Shown piece after piece: positions 49,585-61,999 of a stretch of 64,000 nt of DNA. The position numbers were made by a program, and so were the translations under genes. The stretch is from Nautilus pompilius (Eukaryota > Mollusca > Cephalopoda > Nautilida > Nautilidae), in the NCBI GenBank assembly GCA_018389105.1, contig JACATO010000089.1, positions 186,001 to 250,000 on the forward strand, read 5' to 3'. How positions within the stretch are numbered: position 1 is the first letter of the stretch; every line of letters begins with the position of its first letter. Under the pieces are notes generated by a model. That model was not told where the DNA came from, did no database searches, and worked only from the letters and a program-made list of their open reading frames with translations.

Positions 49585-52500
49585 CCCTACAACATGTTTT
49601 AATCCCAGTTGTTTCATTGATCTTTTTAAAATTTACAGAATCATAAAAAAAAAATATTATCACTATAAAATATATTATTATTGTTGTTGTTGTTGTTTCA
49701 GTTTATAGTTATGGTCAGTGTGTATTAACAATAATTTATACTATGGACTTCTCTAAAGAAAACACCAACACTACTGGATCCACTAACAAAAACTCAAATT
49801 TCACCAGAAGGATGCAGGGATCCAATCAGATCCAAATTTCACCACTAGACAACTTATTGAATCCTTATTTACAAAAAAAAGGGGGGAGAAAAACTAACTA
49901 AATCCTTTCATGAATAGATCAGGCATTTCACCATCATTACCTGCACAAGAACATGCCCCATCATCTGTTAACTTCTATATGACGACACTGTGTCTCATTT
50001 TCACTGTTTATTTACTTTCTTGGCCGGATTTTTGAGGATATACTTCCCTTTAGTTTGGAACAGCTCACTTTTGTATCTGCATGTGCTCTCAATTAATTAG
50101 TTATACTTAACACTACATCTAATATAAACTTTAAATAAGAAATGGTGACAACTCTCAAGCATTTCCTATGTTTCCAAACAAACCGTAACAAAGAGAGGGT
50201 CAAATATAAAACAGATTATAACAAATTTACTGTAAAATAAGGCTGGCAATGCTTTCTTGGCTTTGGACAATCTAAGCAAAATCAAATGTTGTGACAACAT
50301 TTAGAGCAGAACAATGTGTGCATGAGATGGTGATTCAGCCTCATAAATATGACAGGTTGTATACAAATACAATATAAAATTTATTTTCTTTTTTTAAAAG
50401 TTTCTACTTCCATACACAAGAAATATTACCATGATCTTTTATTGTTCAAACTCAGACTACAGTATGTGGACAGAACCTAGAGTATGAACAACCTTAGGTA
50501 CACTGAGAAACTAAAAACTCAGACTACAGTATGCAGGCCCACAGAAGAGAATTGGAAGTGAGGAAGCACCTGCCTCTAAAATGGCTACCTATGCACCCGA
50601 GTCAATACTATTAAAAGTGCTAACAATTACATAATAAATACAATGCTCTTAATAGTGTGGAGTGAGTGATCCCTCCTACAGAGTAGTAAGTCAAACACAG
50701 AAAATGACAATAATAAACAACCTAACTTGTGTCTCATTTAGTTATTTACAATCTTTAAATGAAACCTGAATCACCTTGAACAAAGACAACAGTTAAAATG
50801 GTGAGTATTTCGCTACAAGGACCATTTGGTTCTGGGCACCGACTGACTGATAGCGATAAACTAAGACTAATAATATAGTTTCAAATTTGCATTTTCAACT
50901 TAGGGGAATAGCTGGGTCCAAAAATCATCAACTGATGCAAGGGAAATTTTTTTTTTAAAAAGACCATAATTTGGGGTGGGAGGGGTGAAGAATGCTGAGC
51001 TACCCTCCCTCTCATTCCTATGAATGTTGTATGGACTTATAAAAAGTTAACTATAGTACATCGTAGAAATCTAAAACATAGGCAGCAGTGTTTGTATTTA
51101 AAAACCTAAAGCAAACTATAGGATGTACAGCAAGAAAGTCTATAACAGACTACATTAGCATCACAGAAACCTCTGCTATGAAGCTCTATAGAAACAGGAA
51201 AACCAAAGACTTACAACTTACATGTGAAAGCCTGGATGCTATGTTAAAATACTTTTAAATGGTGAAAGGTGAGAGAAATGGAATGGTAACTTTCTTAGTA
51301 ACAGATAACTTTTTTTGTGTCAATTCATTTTCAGTTTTGTATTTTCTCCAACAGAATTAATAACGAAAAAAAAAAAAAAAAAAGACAGAAGGAAAGAAGA
51401 GAATTTGGATAAAGTAAAATGCAAGCTGAAAAGGCTGTTAGTTTACGTCTGTCATGATCGTATCTTTCTTTAGTGTATCAGGCATCTTTAGTGTGAGAGA
51501 TATGATAGCCTGCCATAGGTGACCTGAGTAGGGGGAATTCTAAACTAGGTGGGTAAAAAATACCATGTGTTCGTGACAGATGAGATCCCCAGTTAACTCA
51601 AAGTAGAAATGAATTTTAACTTTTGACTTTATAAGGGAGTATTTCTTGTGGAGAGAAAAAAGATTAAATAGAGATAAGAAATTTATGACTTACACCTAGA
51701 AACTTCCTTCAGGGTGGGGCAGACAAACTGGAAGGTCTTGGAAAAGAGAATTTTGGAGGGCAGCTAAAGCACTGATGTAGTAGTTGTGGAGAAATAAATT
51801 TGACTAGCATGTAATCCCCATTTCAGCAACACCCACAGAGTGAATACTTGCCTGGGGTGCAAAGGTGATTGCCCACAGATGTGAACTTGGAATATACATA
51901 ACCCTGTCTCTGAAGGCTGTCTCTTCGGAGCACCGTCACGAACAACCTTGTTTTGCACTAAAGTGACACTAACTGAGGGGGGGGTCTTACTTTTCAGATT
52001 ACTTACAGTAGTTCTCCACTAGAGATTCCTAAAATGTGAAGCAAACAAAACCAGTAGTCATAGGATTTAAATACACCAGTAATTCTCTCACGTCAAACTC
52101 CTGAGGTGCCTTATGTAAATGATGACTGACCGCATGCTTCATCGTATTCAGCTCAGTTCTTCTGTACTTGGGAGATTCCTGATGTCGAATTTTCAATACA
52201 AAATTTAACAAACAAACAAAAATGTTGGTATAAATTTTAAAATAAAGAAAAATTTCTTAACTGAATTCATTCTTTTTTTCTGCAGAGTTATGAGCAAATG
52301 ATTCTTTAAAAATCGATGAATTGGTTGCAGTTTCAGAAAAACAGCCAAAGAAATTTAAAGTGAAAACAAGTTTGATATTACTATCGATAATCTCAAAACC
52401 ACTGGTTTATCACAAACTTGTAATGAATTAGAATTCAGGCCTAAACTATTATCTGAGGAAATAAATATTCCCCAGCAGTTACCAGCTGTTAAAAATCAAC

Positions 52501-53400
52501 CATGGTTAAGTAAATAAATGAAAGTTACCATAAAAAAATAAAATTACTGGCTTCATCTTTCGAATTAGTAAACATACACTGATATCAATTTAAATACCAG
52601 TAAAACATTCAAGAAAAATATTTATCATTTATGACTCAATGTAGTTACACGAGAAAAACTCACCATTATAGAGCAGCCACAGCTGAGCAGAAATGGGTTC
52701 ATATGAACATGTGTAACTAATAAATAAAGACTTCATTAATCATTTAGTTATCATCAAATTATATATTTTAATTTTAAGTATCTTATTTATAATTTATGTC
52801 ATTTTTAAGTCTGTAGCCATAGATTTTAGCTATATACACTTGGACAAGTTACCTTTAATGATTACCTTTTATATTTAATGTCTTCTAAATGCCACATTAA
52901 AATGGTTGTTTTTTCATGAAAATTATTAAAAAATACAAAAAATGAATTTCCATCCAGTGTTAGGTCTGCTACATTGGGGTAGACTTTAAACAGAGAAATG
53001 AAGAATTATTAACCAAAGTTTCTTAATTTGAAATTTCAAAGGAGTGGGGGATAATAAGCAATAGACTTAAGATTGTAATTTTGATTTGGGGATCTTTATC
53101 TTTAACTCCCTTTGCAATACATTCATCAATAACGAGAGCTATTATTTATCATCTGAATAATAAAAATGACACTGAAAAATTGTTAATATTCTCCGCCAAC
53201 ATAGGACTCCGATAATCTGCAGACCTCTGTATAATGTAATAATGAACATTCTGACATCTTCACAACCTCCGTTTTCTTTTTTTTTAAATGAAATTTTTTC
53301 TGGAACATAGAGTTGGTTTGATTCCATGTTTGCCATAAATTCTTCCTCCCTGGATGAAGAAAAACTAGCAGATTTTTTTTTCACTGTGAATGGAGCAAAA
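49585..53400. other. Unique sequence, no supported gene
   Basis: A 24-base direct repeat with about 68-base spacing (ACTCAGACTACAGTATG) occurs at about 50450 and 50518. A GTT repeat lies at about 49683-49697. Two possible minus-strand microexons have good acceptors (near 52042 and 52690) but fewer than 25 nt between signals, so they are not called. Confidence 0.4.
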
Positions 53401-53402
53401 CT

Positions 53403-53564
53403 AATAGCATCAAAATTCTCAAGAAAGAGAAATGCACGCTAAATTGATGGTTTTGAAGAATTCCTTGAACTGTGGTGGTTGTCCATCCATCAGCCAAGAC
53501 AGTAGAGACACCAAGCTCTTTCAGCTGCATTGCTGTCTTGTTGTACCAGTGGCAGATCATGTCA
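53403..53564 (-). pseudogene. Coding-like relic, possibly hAT-type transposase
   Basis: The minus strand is open for about 60 codons, beginning DMICHWYNKTAMQLKELG and continuing VSTVLADGWTTTTVQGIL. The LADGWTTTTVQ segment resembles the D-x-W-T motif around the first catalytic Asp of hAT transposases, which usually reads LTTDGWTS. Protein-like sequence seems to continue in other frames to about 53150 (SFSSSREEEFMANMES), so it looks broken. Weak similarity; an exon of a host gene is the alternative. Confidence 0.25.
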
Positions 53565-54101
53565 CTAATCCAATAAGATTAAAGAGAAAAACCCACCACC
53601 GTAGCAAGTGAAAGCTTTTCAATAAACCAGGAACTCGTATGGGTTTTGAAATCTTTGTTAAATTTAAACTTATGGACTGGGTGCCGAAAAAATAACTCAT
53701 TTTTAATAGAGTTTATTCTTTGTCTAAAAGAAAGACTACAAAATATCTTCATGACTAATGCTAATGACCTGAGTTGTTTTAAAATTCTGATGATTACAAA
53801 AAATTCTAAGAAAATTTTTTTTCTTTGTTTTATTCTAATTTCCTTGTTTATCTATCTATCTATCTGTTTGGTTTTCCCACTGCCTTAATTTCTTGGTATG
53901 TTTTGTGTAACACAACCATACTTAGAAGAAGAAGAAGCAGGAGATCAAACACTGACAGAGGTTACCAGCTATAACGAGGTTCCTCAGTGAGCTATCATCG
54001 TCCCATGTCTGACTTTGTTACAGATATTTAAAATCTAAATAAATATGTCCATTAAAAATGTATGTACGTCCTTCTCTTTACTCCAGAATCACATTAAGTT
54101 A

Positions 54102-54115
54102 ATTTCCATGGCAAC
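54102..54115 (+). promoter_or_regulatory. X-box-like motif, one mismatch
   Basis: ATTTCCATGGCAAC fits the RFX X-box consensus except the first base. On its own this is weak. Confidence 0.15.
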
Positions 54116-54642
54116 TAAAAGAATTTCTGAAATTCGAGGAAAGAAGAAAATGGCAATTAAAGTTTAATAAAAAAAATATTTGTTGTAGCTCAGTAATACA
54201 TGGAGTGATAATGTGACCACTGGTAGCTGATTGTAAAAAATGTTACACATGTCCTCTGGCTGTAATTTGCAGATATAAAATTAGGGTATGGCGCCTCCTT
54301 CATTTTTTTTAACGACCTCTGTTGTCTGCATGACAGCATTCAGCCTACAACACTGAGAACTGCAGATGAAGAACGTTATGACTGAATTCTCCCTACTTCA
54401 GTCTGTCTGGAAGCAGATTTTATCCACATTATCTTTTCATATATAACTGGCCAATATTTGGATTTCACATGACTTAATAACCACAGGTTCATTTATATTG
54501 GTCCCTTTTCACTAATTTGGAAAGTTTGTGAAAATCCACCTTTTTTGCATTTTCTGTCTTCGTTGGATTTGGCTGAAAATCCACCTTTTTTCCTGAACTT
54601 AGTGAGCTAAGAGAGACATACAAGAGGAAATTACTATAAATA

Positions 54643-54704
54643 TTCAAATTAAATCCAGCAGGGTGTCATTACAGCAATGCTACTTTAGCTGAGTTCCATC
54701 TGAA
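54643..54704. mobile_element. Short palindromic element, full 62-bp copy
   Basis: Starts TTCAAATTAAATCCAGCAGG, has the core ATTACAGCAATGCTACTTTA and ends GTTCCATCTGAA. Same orientation as the copy at 8515. Confidence 0.7.
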
Positions 54705-55589
54705 CATCTCCAGTGCTATGTGCGGACTGACTCACCCACCCCAACTCCACATCAGTAGATAGAACGGCTTATAGTTAACATTACAAGCAAAACGTGGCTA
54801 CTGAGACAATGTAAAGTTGCAAATCTCTGTCTTCTGTAGCTGACTCCGCTATTTGATCTGCTTAGCCATCAAGCGATAACAAGTGATGGCCAGCATCATA
54901 TCTGATATGTGTGTACTCTTAGAATATTTCTATGCATGCTCCGCCCTGACCTTTGAAGACACTGGTATATGGTTTGAATAAAGAGGAAAAGAGGAAAGCC
55001 ATAAGTAAAGCAGGCTGAAATACGAAGACAAAGGGAACCCTATTGGGAGTAAAGTGAAATCTATTTGCTATTTGGCTCAAAATGAAAGACAAAAAAGAAA
55101 AAGAAAAATTCATTTCAATTACTTCCAGAACATGGAATGGATAGAGAATGGCACACAAAAAAAATAAAAAGAAAGTAAAGAAAACATGTCCAATTACTTT
55201 CATTTTAGATCACAAAAAAACATGTGCGTAGACTTTTCCCTTTGTTTTCAGGGCATGAAAGATGTTTTTAAAAAGGCAGTGTAAATACAATGATGAATGC
55301 CAAATGTAAGTGAATTAAAGATGACAGGTCATTTCTAACTTGTCCAAACAAAACCAAGAACCGTGTCTGGAGTTTTTGCCACTCTTTAAAGCATATAAAC
55401 AATATTCAATTACAATAACCCCTCCCTGCTTTTGCTTTTGATGGGGTACAAAAGAAAAGAAAGAGAAATCAGAATAAAGACCTATTAATGCCACTCCATT
55501 TAGCCTAACTTATTCACATATTTATTTAATTTACACTTAACTATTAGCGTTTATGGAAATTTTAAAAATTAGAGGTAATTAGTAAAACA

Positions 55590-55591
<2 letters not shown>

Positions 55592-55649
<58 letters not shown>
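55592..55649. repeat. AAT microsatellite
   Basis: About nineteen ATA/TAA trinucleotides with one phase slip. Confidence 0.95.
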
Positions 55650-55652
<3 letters not shown>

Positions 55653-56851
55653 CACACATAGGTCATCACTAATAACCTTAACAAACACCAACCTTTTATA
55701 TTTCACAGTGTTTTTCATCTATGGTGTTGTAGGTCCTACACACAGTAGAACTGTTCAAACCAGATACTGATACTGTTTCAAAGAAATTATGGCTGCCTTT
55801 TTTTGTGGAAATGAAAAGGGCTCCTTATGCCATTGAAATTTACCACTTTTTGAGCTTAACTTGTAACTTTTTAAAAATCCTAATAAAAATAAAGCATTCA
55901 AAATATTTCAAACCTCTATGCTGAGTTATATATATTTTTATAGTATTTTCTTTATTAATACCGTATGAATAAATCTTTTTATTTTCCCAACAGATGAATG
56001 ATGTTACATATTTTAGGAAAAAACTCTTATGCTAATAAGTTTTTAAAAAAAGAAATGAAATAAAAAATTAATTAGGATTTTCGTTTATATCCTGACAATT
56101 ATGAAAGGATTATCTTTTTAAAAAAAAAAAAAAAAAAATCATTATTTTAAAAAGAGCCATTGTTCAGAACATGGGGTCTGACCCCCAAAATACCTTAAAA
56201 ACCCGGCAGCAGTAACAATTTTAGTGTGATGCAGAAGAGATAACTATCATTCTTGAACATCATTAAGATTATCATATGGTGGCATCCAAAATAGTTCTCC
56301 GAGTTCTTTCTCTCTCTCTTTGTCTGTCTGTCTGTCTGTGGTACATAACTACTAAAGACAAACTCTACCCTGTACTCATGATCGCCTGTCAGCAGTTAAC
56401 ACAGCTTTGAAATTGTTCTTCTTACCTTAAAGTAGACAGACTGACTAATCATTCTAAAAATTATCCATTTAAAACTTTTGCTGATATTCTTAGTGTAACA
56501 ACCTCTCTGTAGCTCACACTTTTGCTACAGCTGACTCTTTAAACGTATAAATTAATTTCAATAATATGCTATGTCACAAACCATTTGTCTTTTAAATGCA
56601 AACTTTAAAACCTTGTATAAAAAAAACAAAAAAAAAATGTCTCACTGTAAACAGGGAGAACTTTAATTTAAAAATTCCACTTCATTTTACTTATGACACC
56701 CATCAGAATTTCTTTTGTTTGTATTTTTGTAATTAAAAAGTATTAAATTCCTTTAAAAATGTTAAATATATAATATGCTTCAGACAATGATCTGTTTTTT
56801 GTTTTTTCCATTTGTTAAGTACAGTAGTCGTCATTATAAATAAGAACTCAC

Positions 56852-56876
56852 TACACACACACACACACACACGCAC
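56852..56876. repeat. CA microsatellite
   Basis: About eleven AC dinucleotides, ending in CGCAC. Confidence 0.95.
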
Positions 56877-57079
56877 ATTGAAAGCGAAGTTTTTATGGTT
56901 TTCTTGATAAGAGAACTCTGATTTTGCTCATTCAAGTTTGTAAATCATAGAAAGCTTAGCTTTATAAAAAAAAATATCTTAAAATTTAAAGATATGGGTA
57001 AGTTGTTTAACATTAATACATATGAAGTAAATTAAGGTATGTCCAGTGTGCATTTAGTGTGAATAAAAGTTAGTTCAAT

Positions 57080-57440
57080 ATTAAGGTGTAACAGAAAAAA
57101 AAAACAACATATGTTACACTAACTGTAGTTGAGAGAGACAAAAGATATTTATTTTAAATGTATTTATAGTGTAACAAAAAAACATGTTACAGTTAGTTAT
57201 GTTAGAACAAAAGATATTACTGTAACTGTAGTTATCTTGTACCAACAAATAAATATATGCCATTGTAACTAAAGTTATAGTGTAATACTAAATTCATGTT
57301 ACAATAATTGAAATTACAGTGTCGCTATAAATTTGTGTTACAGTAACTATAGTTAGATTGCAACAGAAAAAAAATGTGTGGGGTTAAATGAATTATGACA
57401 AAACAAAAGTTTCATTGTAACAGAAAATGTATGTAATTTT
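57080..57440. repeat. Degenerate tandem repeat with palindromic units
   Basis: Words such as TGTTACAGTAACTATAGTTA, TGTTACAGTTAGTTATG, ACTGTAACTGTAGTTA and TAACTAAAGTTATAGTGTAA recur at spacings of roughly 50-60 bases. Each word is close to self-complementary (GTTAC/GTAAC, TAACTATAGTTA). No ORF is supported. It looks like an old minisatellite built from a hairpin-forming unit. Confidence 0.6.
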
Positions 57441-57476
57441 CATTTAATTCTAAGATCAATGCTGTGAGAAACTCAC

Positions 57477-57536
57477 CATGCTACTTATCCGCAAAATGAT
57501 TCCAATCTCATTAAAAGCAAACTGGCATTCTCTTAG
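57477..57536 (-). CDS. Candidate 60-nt exon, unidentified
   Basis: On the minus strand an acceptor (TTATTCTCAATTATTTTAAG) precedes twenty codons, LRECQFAFNEIGIILRISSM, ending at CATG|GTGAGT, a consensus donor. Phase is 0 at both ends. The frame stays open upstream for about 40 further codons, so the exon could be longer. The peptide looks protein-like but is too short to identify. Confidence 0.25.
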
Positions 57537-58390
57537 CTTAAAATAATTGAGAATAACCAGAAAAATGCATGAAGCATGATCAGTACAGGTAGGAGTGTGC
57601 TTTGACTTCTGCCTGCTTTCATTTCTGTTATTTTGTCCACTGGATGGGCTATCTAATAAGTGCATACCCTTATCATGTACAAGTCATCAGAAAGAATGAC
57701 ACAGGCATTTCTTATGAAGATAGACATGGAATATGCAAATTTACCAGTCTTGATCAGCCAATTATCCAACCCCACTGGTGATGGTTAACCATATTAAAGG
57801 TTATCTGTGACTAACCGCCATTATTTCCTGATACATTTATGCCAACTAAACACTGGACTTTTTCTCCTCCATAAGCTAGTTTCCTTTTGGTAAAAGTTGA
57901 TAGTAGTAGTCAGTGCACATCTCATGCAGTAACAAATGGTACAGCAACATCCATTTTGTAGTGAAATACCCATCTATCTCAATGGAAACAGCAAAGCATG
58001 TCTCAGCACAAAGCTAGTGATCAACCTGGGCCATCATCATGTTAAGTATGATAGATAAAGTGTAACAGAAGACAAATATATATCTCTATATAACCCCTTA
58101 AATAAGTACAGCTATTACTGCTGACAGATTTATGTAATACTACCTGATACAAAAAGTAAGTAATGAAGCAAAAACATTTTTTTTTAAATTCAAATTATCT
58201 TGAAAGTAAAACACTAGCAAACATGAAAAGAACAAAATGTGTTGATAGCATTCAGTGGTTATTTTCATACTGTGAAATGTTGCTATTGTAAGAATCATGC
58301 AATACCCTGCAATACGCACTTCTCAGAACTTCAAAAATTTCTTTACTTCACCTGCGTGATTTAATTTTGAAAACCAGGTGTGTAATTGAA

Positions 58391-58421
58391 AAGAGAGAAA
58401 GAGAGAGAGAGAGAGAGAGAG
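58391..58421. repeat. GA microsatellite
   Basis: About fourteen GA dinucleotides with one interruption. Confidence 0.95.
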
Positions 58422-58460
58422 GTGCTTTTACCAGATTGGATTCAGCAAGGCAAATTAATC

Positions 58461-58468
58461 TATAAAAG
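58461..58468 (+). promoter_or_regulatory. TATA-box-like TATAAAAG
   Basis: Matches the animal TATA consensus. It sits 77 bases before the small frame at 58538, in a block with homeodomain-like AATTAATC and CTAATTAG (58446-58505). No initiator was proven. Confidence 0.25.
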
Positions 58469-58537
58469 CAGTGTCTAACTGCTGCTTCAGCTCACTGCTA
58501 ATTAGGCTACAGCACTAGCAATCAAGGCTTATAAAAC

Positions 58538-58651
58538 ATGAAAGTCCCAGCCATAACGAGGGCTTGTCTAACGCAAAGCCTTATGGTTGCCGAGTATAAG
58601 TTTTCATCTTGTGAAGAAGAGAAGAATACACAGCTGAAAGAACGCTACTAA
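58538..58651 (+). CDS. Possible 37-codon small ORF
   Basis: ATG at 58538 (context AAACATGAAAG) opens MKVPAITRACLTQSLMVAEY, followed by KFSSCEEEKNTQLKERY and TAA. It lies downstream of a TATA-like box and in a locally GC-richer block. The peptide has an acidic/basic tail, no signal peptide, and no recognised family. It could be a genuine small ORF, an exon start without a visible donor, or chance. Confidence 0.2.
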   Translation: MKVPAITRACLTQSLMVAEYKFSSCEEEKNTQLKERY

Positions 58652-58704
58652 TACCAGAATCATTCCCTCACGAGAGAGAAAACAAAGAATATTTGTGATT
58701 GACT

Positions 58705-58899
58705 TTATTTCTTATCTCCGTCTCTTGTCACACTAAAGAAAATAGAGAAGAGGAGAGAAAACATCAAAGAAAAATTCATTAATCTGCTCAGTGGTAAAGC
58801 AGCTCTGCAGTAAGACAAAAGGAGTGGTGCTCCACACATCCCACTTGATGTCTTGAGAACTGATGAGTCAAACTCCCAGAATATGGCTTTGTTACCGCC
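58705..58899 (-). CDS. Candidate terminal coding exon, unidentified
   Basis: On the minus strand an excellent acceptor (GCATGTTTTTTTTGTCCGCAG) leads into 64 open codons and a TAA. The peptide begins GGNKAIFWEFDSSVLKTSSG, continues MCGAPLLLSYCRAALPLSRL, then has a hydrophobic stretch (MFSLLFSIFFSV) and ends VTRDGDKK. The hydrophobic segment could be a membrane span. AATAAA overlaps the stop codon (58704-58709), which would give an almost absent 3' UTR. No family recognised. Confidence 0.33.
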   Translation of the reverse strand, partial: GGNKAIFWEFDSSVLKTSSGMCGAPLLLSYCRAALPLSRLMNFSLMFSLLFSIFFSVTRDGDKK

Positions 58900-59829
58900 C
58901 TGCGGACAAAAAAAACATGCACTGATTAGCACAAGTACTTATTCTGCCCACTGCGGATGAAAATTGATATGCAAAACTGTGGAAAATGTGACTGGAGAGA
59001 TTGATAGAAACTGTGTGAAAATGCATGACAGCATTCTTGTCATCACTGATGCATACAACAAATTTTTAAAAATTATTTTAAAATAAAGAGCCTAGTAGAC
59101 AAAACCATGCAATAGAACAATCACCTTTGAATATCCTGGAATGGATATATCATTTTTGAAAAATGTATATGCATACAAATGCAAGGATGCCAAAAAAAAA
59201 AAAAAAAAGTAAAATAGTTTATTCTATACGGCTACCTACCTACCTCCCACTAGTTTCTCATACAAACTCAACAGAATACTAAGGCATGGACGTTTATTAA
59301 GAGATGATCAAATTAAACCTGACTGGATATCGCTAAAGCACTGCCAATCATTGTCCGCTATAGCTCATAGCAGGATATGCTGCTTACAGAAGGGAGGAAG
59401 GAATCAGATATTTATCAGCAATGAAATCCAATTAAAAGATAAGAAGAAAAGATTTACAGTTGGCCCAATGTTCTTGATGTCACTGACTACTTTATTGCCA
59501 CCAATTATAGGCAAAATTTTTTAATTTGCTAATATTTCCGTGCAAATAGTGCAAAGCTACCAGCTGACTTCATGCAATTTGTAATATTAAATTTTACTGG
59601 ATCCACTACATTTAAGGTAACATTTATAAACTCCTTTGTGATGCTTCAACCAAAAGGGAACCCTTCAGAAATAAAGCCACAGAGCTTTTAAGTGATTCTC
59701 TCTTCATTTTTTTAAAAAATGAACATACTTACTTTATGCACTTTACATCATCATTTATGCTTAATAAATAACGACAGTCAGAGAAGCAATACTTAAAAAA
59801 AAAGATAATAATAATAATAATAAAGGAAA

Positions 59830-60110
59830 TGTGTTATACACTGATGACTACAAGGGAGACAACCCTCGTAAGAATGAATGGGGTCATGGTTTTCTGTTTG
59901 GAAGCATTGCAAATCCTATACCATAAGGGGCTTGGAACTTCCAACTTCATCAGGGAAATCCTCACTATAAATTTCATTTTTTTAATGTGGGAAGAAACCA
60001 AACAGCTCAGAGGAAAGCCATGCTAAGAAGGTATGCCAAACCAAGCTGATCCCAGCCATCTTTCTTACTAGTCCAGTAGTCTACCAATAAACCACTCTGC
60101 CACCCTGAAC
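59830..60110 (-). mobile_element. tRNA-derived SINE, family 1
   Basis: The minus strand starts GGGTGGCAGAGTGGTTTATT (a clean tRNA-like A box, TGGCAGAGTGG), then GGTAGACTACTGGACTAG, then CAGCTTGGTTTGGCATACC and the long body to about 59830. This is the clearest head among the copies. Confidence 0.8.
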
Positions 60111-60114
60111 AAAT

Positions 60115-61800
60115 TTGATTATCCCTTTGATTTTTTTGTAACTCAGATTAATTACCAAGCATTGATTGGTGTCTGATTATTTCATCGTGTTAGATGTTTA
60201 ATAGGACTGCTGCTGCTGGAACCTGAATCAGTTGAAAGAAAATTTCTTGGAACAGAAATTGGATAATTGGCAGCTTGATAGTAGTATGCTCAATTTTTCA
60301 TCATACCACTACTACATTTTATCTGAAATAGCTGGCACGACTTGAGTAGGTATTGGGAATGGCATCAAATTTCTTATGTATGCAACAAATCAGATCCAGA
60401 ATACTCCATGTAGAGTACTTTAAAGAAGTGGGTTTATTGTGTTGATATAGTATCACAAGATAAAACTCTTCTGTTTTTGCTATCTGAATCCAGAATCAAC
60501 ATTTGCATCATGAAGTACAATTCTCATCAGTCTTTCTTGTCTGGATCTGAATCAGACAAAATTTATTAATAAAGTTATCACCATCTGCAGTTTCTGAATC
60601 AAGGGTAGCTGGAATGCATCATTGTGAAAATTTATCATTAATATCTGTAGGATAAGGTTTAATTCTCATGAGTTGTTGCTATCTGGATTCAGAGTGGTTG
60701 AGATGGATCACTGCAAAAAAAAAAAACCCAGGTTTATTGTTGATGCTTCTAAAAGGTGTAGTTCTCCATCTATTGCTGTCTAGATTTTTCGGATAACCAG
60801 TCAAGGGTAAGTTTATTCATGCAGTAGTATTAAGACCTGAAGCCATTTCACAAGATGTAAAAGCACACCAAATACTCCTATTGGGAAAAAAAACAACAAA
60901 AAAGCCCTTTGCTAACAAGCTAATTGAAAAAAAGCAACAATGTATGGCTATACCACCAAGATCACTTAACTCCAGCAAGGGGCATAACTGTAGTTATTAA
61001 CATGGCAGTACAATGCATTGCCCTTACTGTTCATACTCGCCAATGTGTTCTCTCTCTTTCTGTCTGTCTGTGTCTGTGTGTGTGTAATTAAAAAAATAAT
61101 TTTTTTCCTGCTGTTTTTAGTGCTAATTCTGACAAGAAATTAGAATTTAATTTCCCAGTATAATGATTTTTTTTTTTTAAATATCGGTATAAGACAAATG
61201 TGCACATATACACAGACTGCTTAACAAACAAACTGATACCTCTTCTTTTTTAAACTAAAATATGAAAACTACAAGATTTTCCCTTGCTTTTTGTTTATTT
61301 TAAATGTCTTTTTTTTAGGAGTTTGGTTATTTTAGCTTTTTAAAATCAGATTGTTAATAAAGACCAGTTGTTCTGCTAGTCCATATTAAAACCTGGACAA
61401 TTCAATAACCATTCTGTAAGGCTTATTTAATGTTGTTTTTTCTATTAATTAATTAATTAATTTAATTGAAGAACAGTCTAATAAAACCACTCCAAAAAAA
61501 AAAAACCTAAAGCAAAAAATAATTAAATTTATAAATATTCATGAACTGGGTTTGGTTAAAAGAGATAGACAGAGGGATTAAACTCCACCAGAGGAAACAC
61601 TGCTGACTCTAAGCCTGGATAAAGAAAGATTGGAGTCCAACAACCAGCACAGAACACACACTGAAGTCATTAAGTTTTTAAAGATCAATAATAGCTGCTA
61701 CAAGGACTTCCTAGTATTTCAAATTTTAAAGCATCTTTTTGAAATAGAAAATTTAGGACTTTATTATTATAAACTGTTAAAAAAGATTTTTAATATTTCT
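60115..61800. other. AT-rich unique sequence
   Basis: No exon supported. Short TG runs at about 61060-61085 and A/T runs. Confidence 0.4.
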
Positions 61801-61810
61801 ACAAACCAAA

Positions 61811-61838
61811 TGTGTGTGTGTGTGTGTGTATATATATA
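61811..61838. repeat. TG/TA microsatellite
   Basis: About nine TG followed by about five TA dinucleotides. Confidence 0.95.
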
Positions 61839-61999
61839 ATATGATCATGGCTAGACTGACAGTTATAATAATATATCTTTCAAGTGAAAATGCCTCAACA
61901 TTAGCCAAGACCCATGAGCTGACAGTGGCACATAAAGAAGGCATCCATCAAAAAGGAAGCACCCCCCCCCTCGGTATCAGTTTCCTAAACCAAGCAAAG

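Noticed and set aside
52658-52700. 19-nt minus-strand microexon with GTGAGT donor
   Set aside because: Signals are good but nothing distinguishes such a short segment from chance.
54919-55203. 94-codon minus frame with a signal-like start
   Set aside because: Extremely Phe-rich throughout, as expected from T-rich DNA. No real mature domain.
56427-56520. Minus-strand exon candidate ending AAG|GTAAGA (RGCYTKNISKSFKW)
   Set aside because: Good donor but no polypyrimidine tract at the acceptor; a 27-codon open run is likely by chance.
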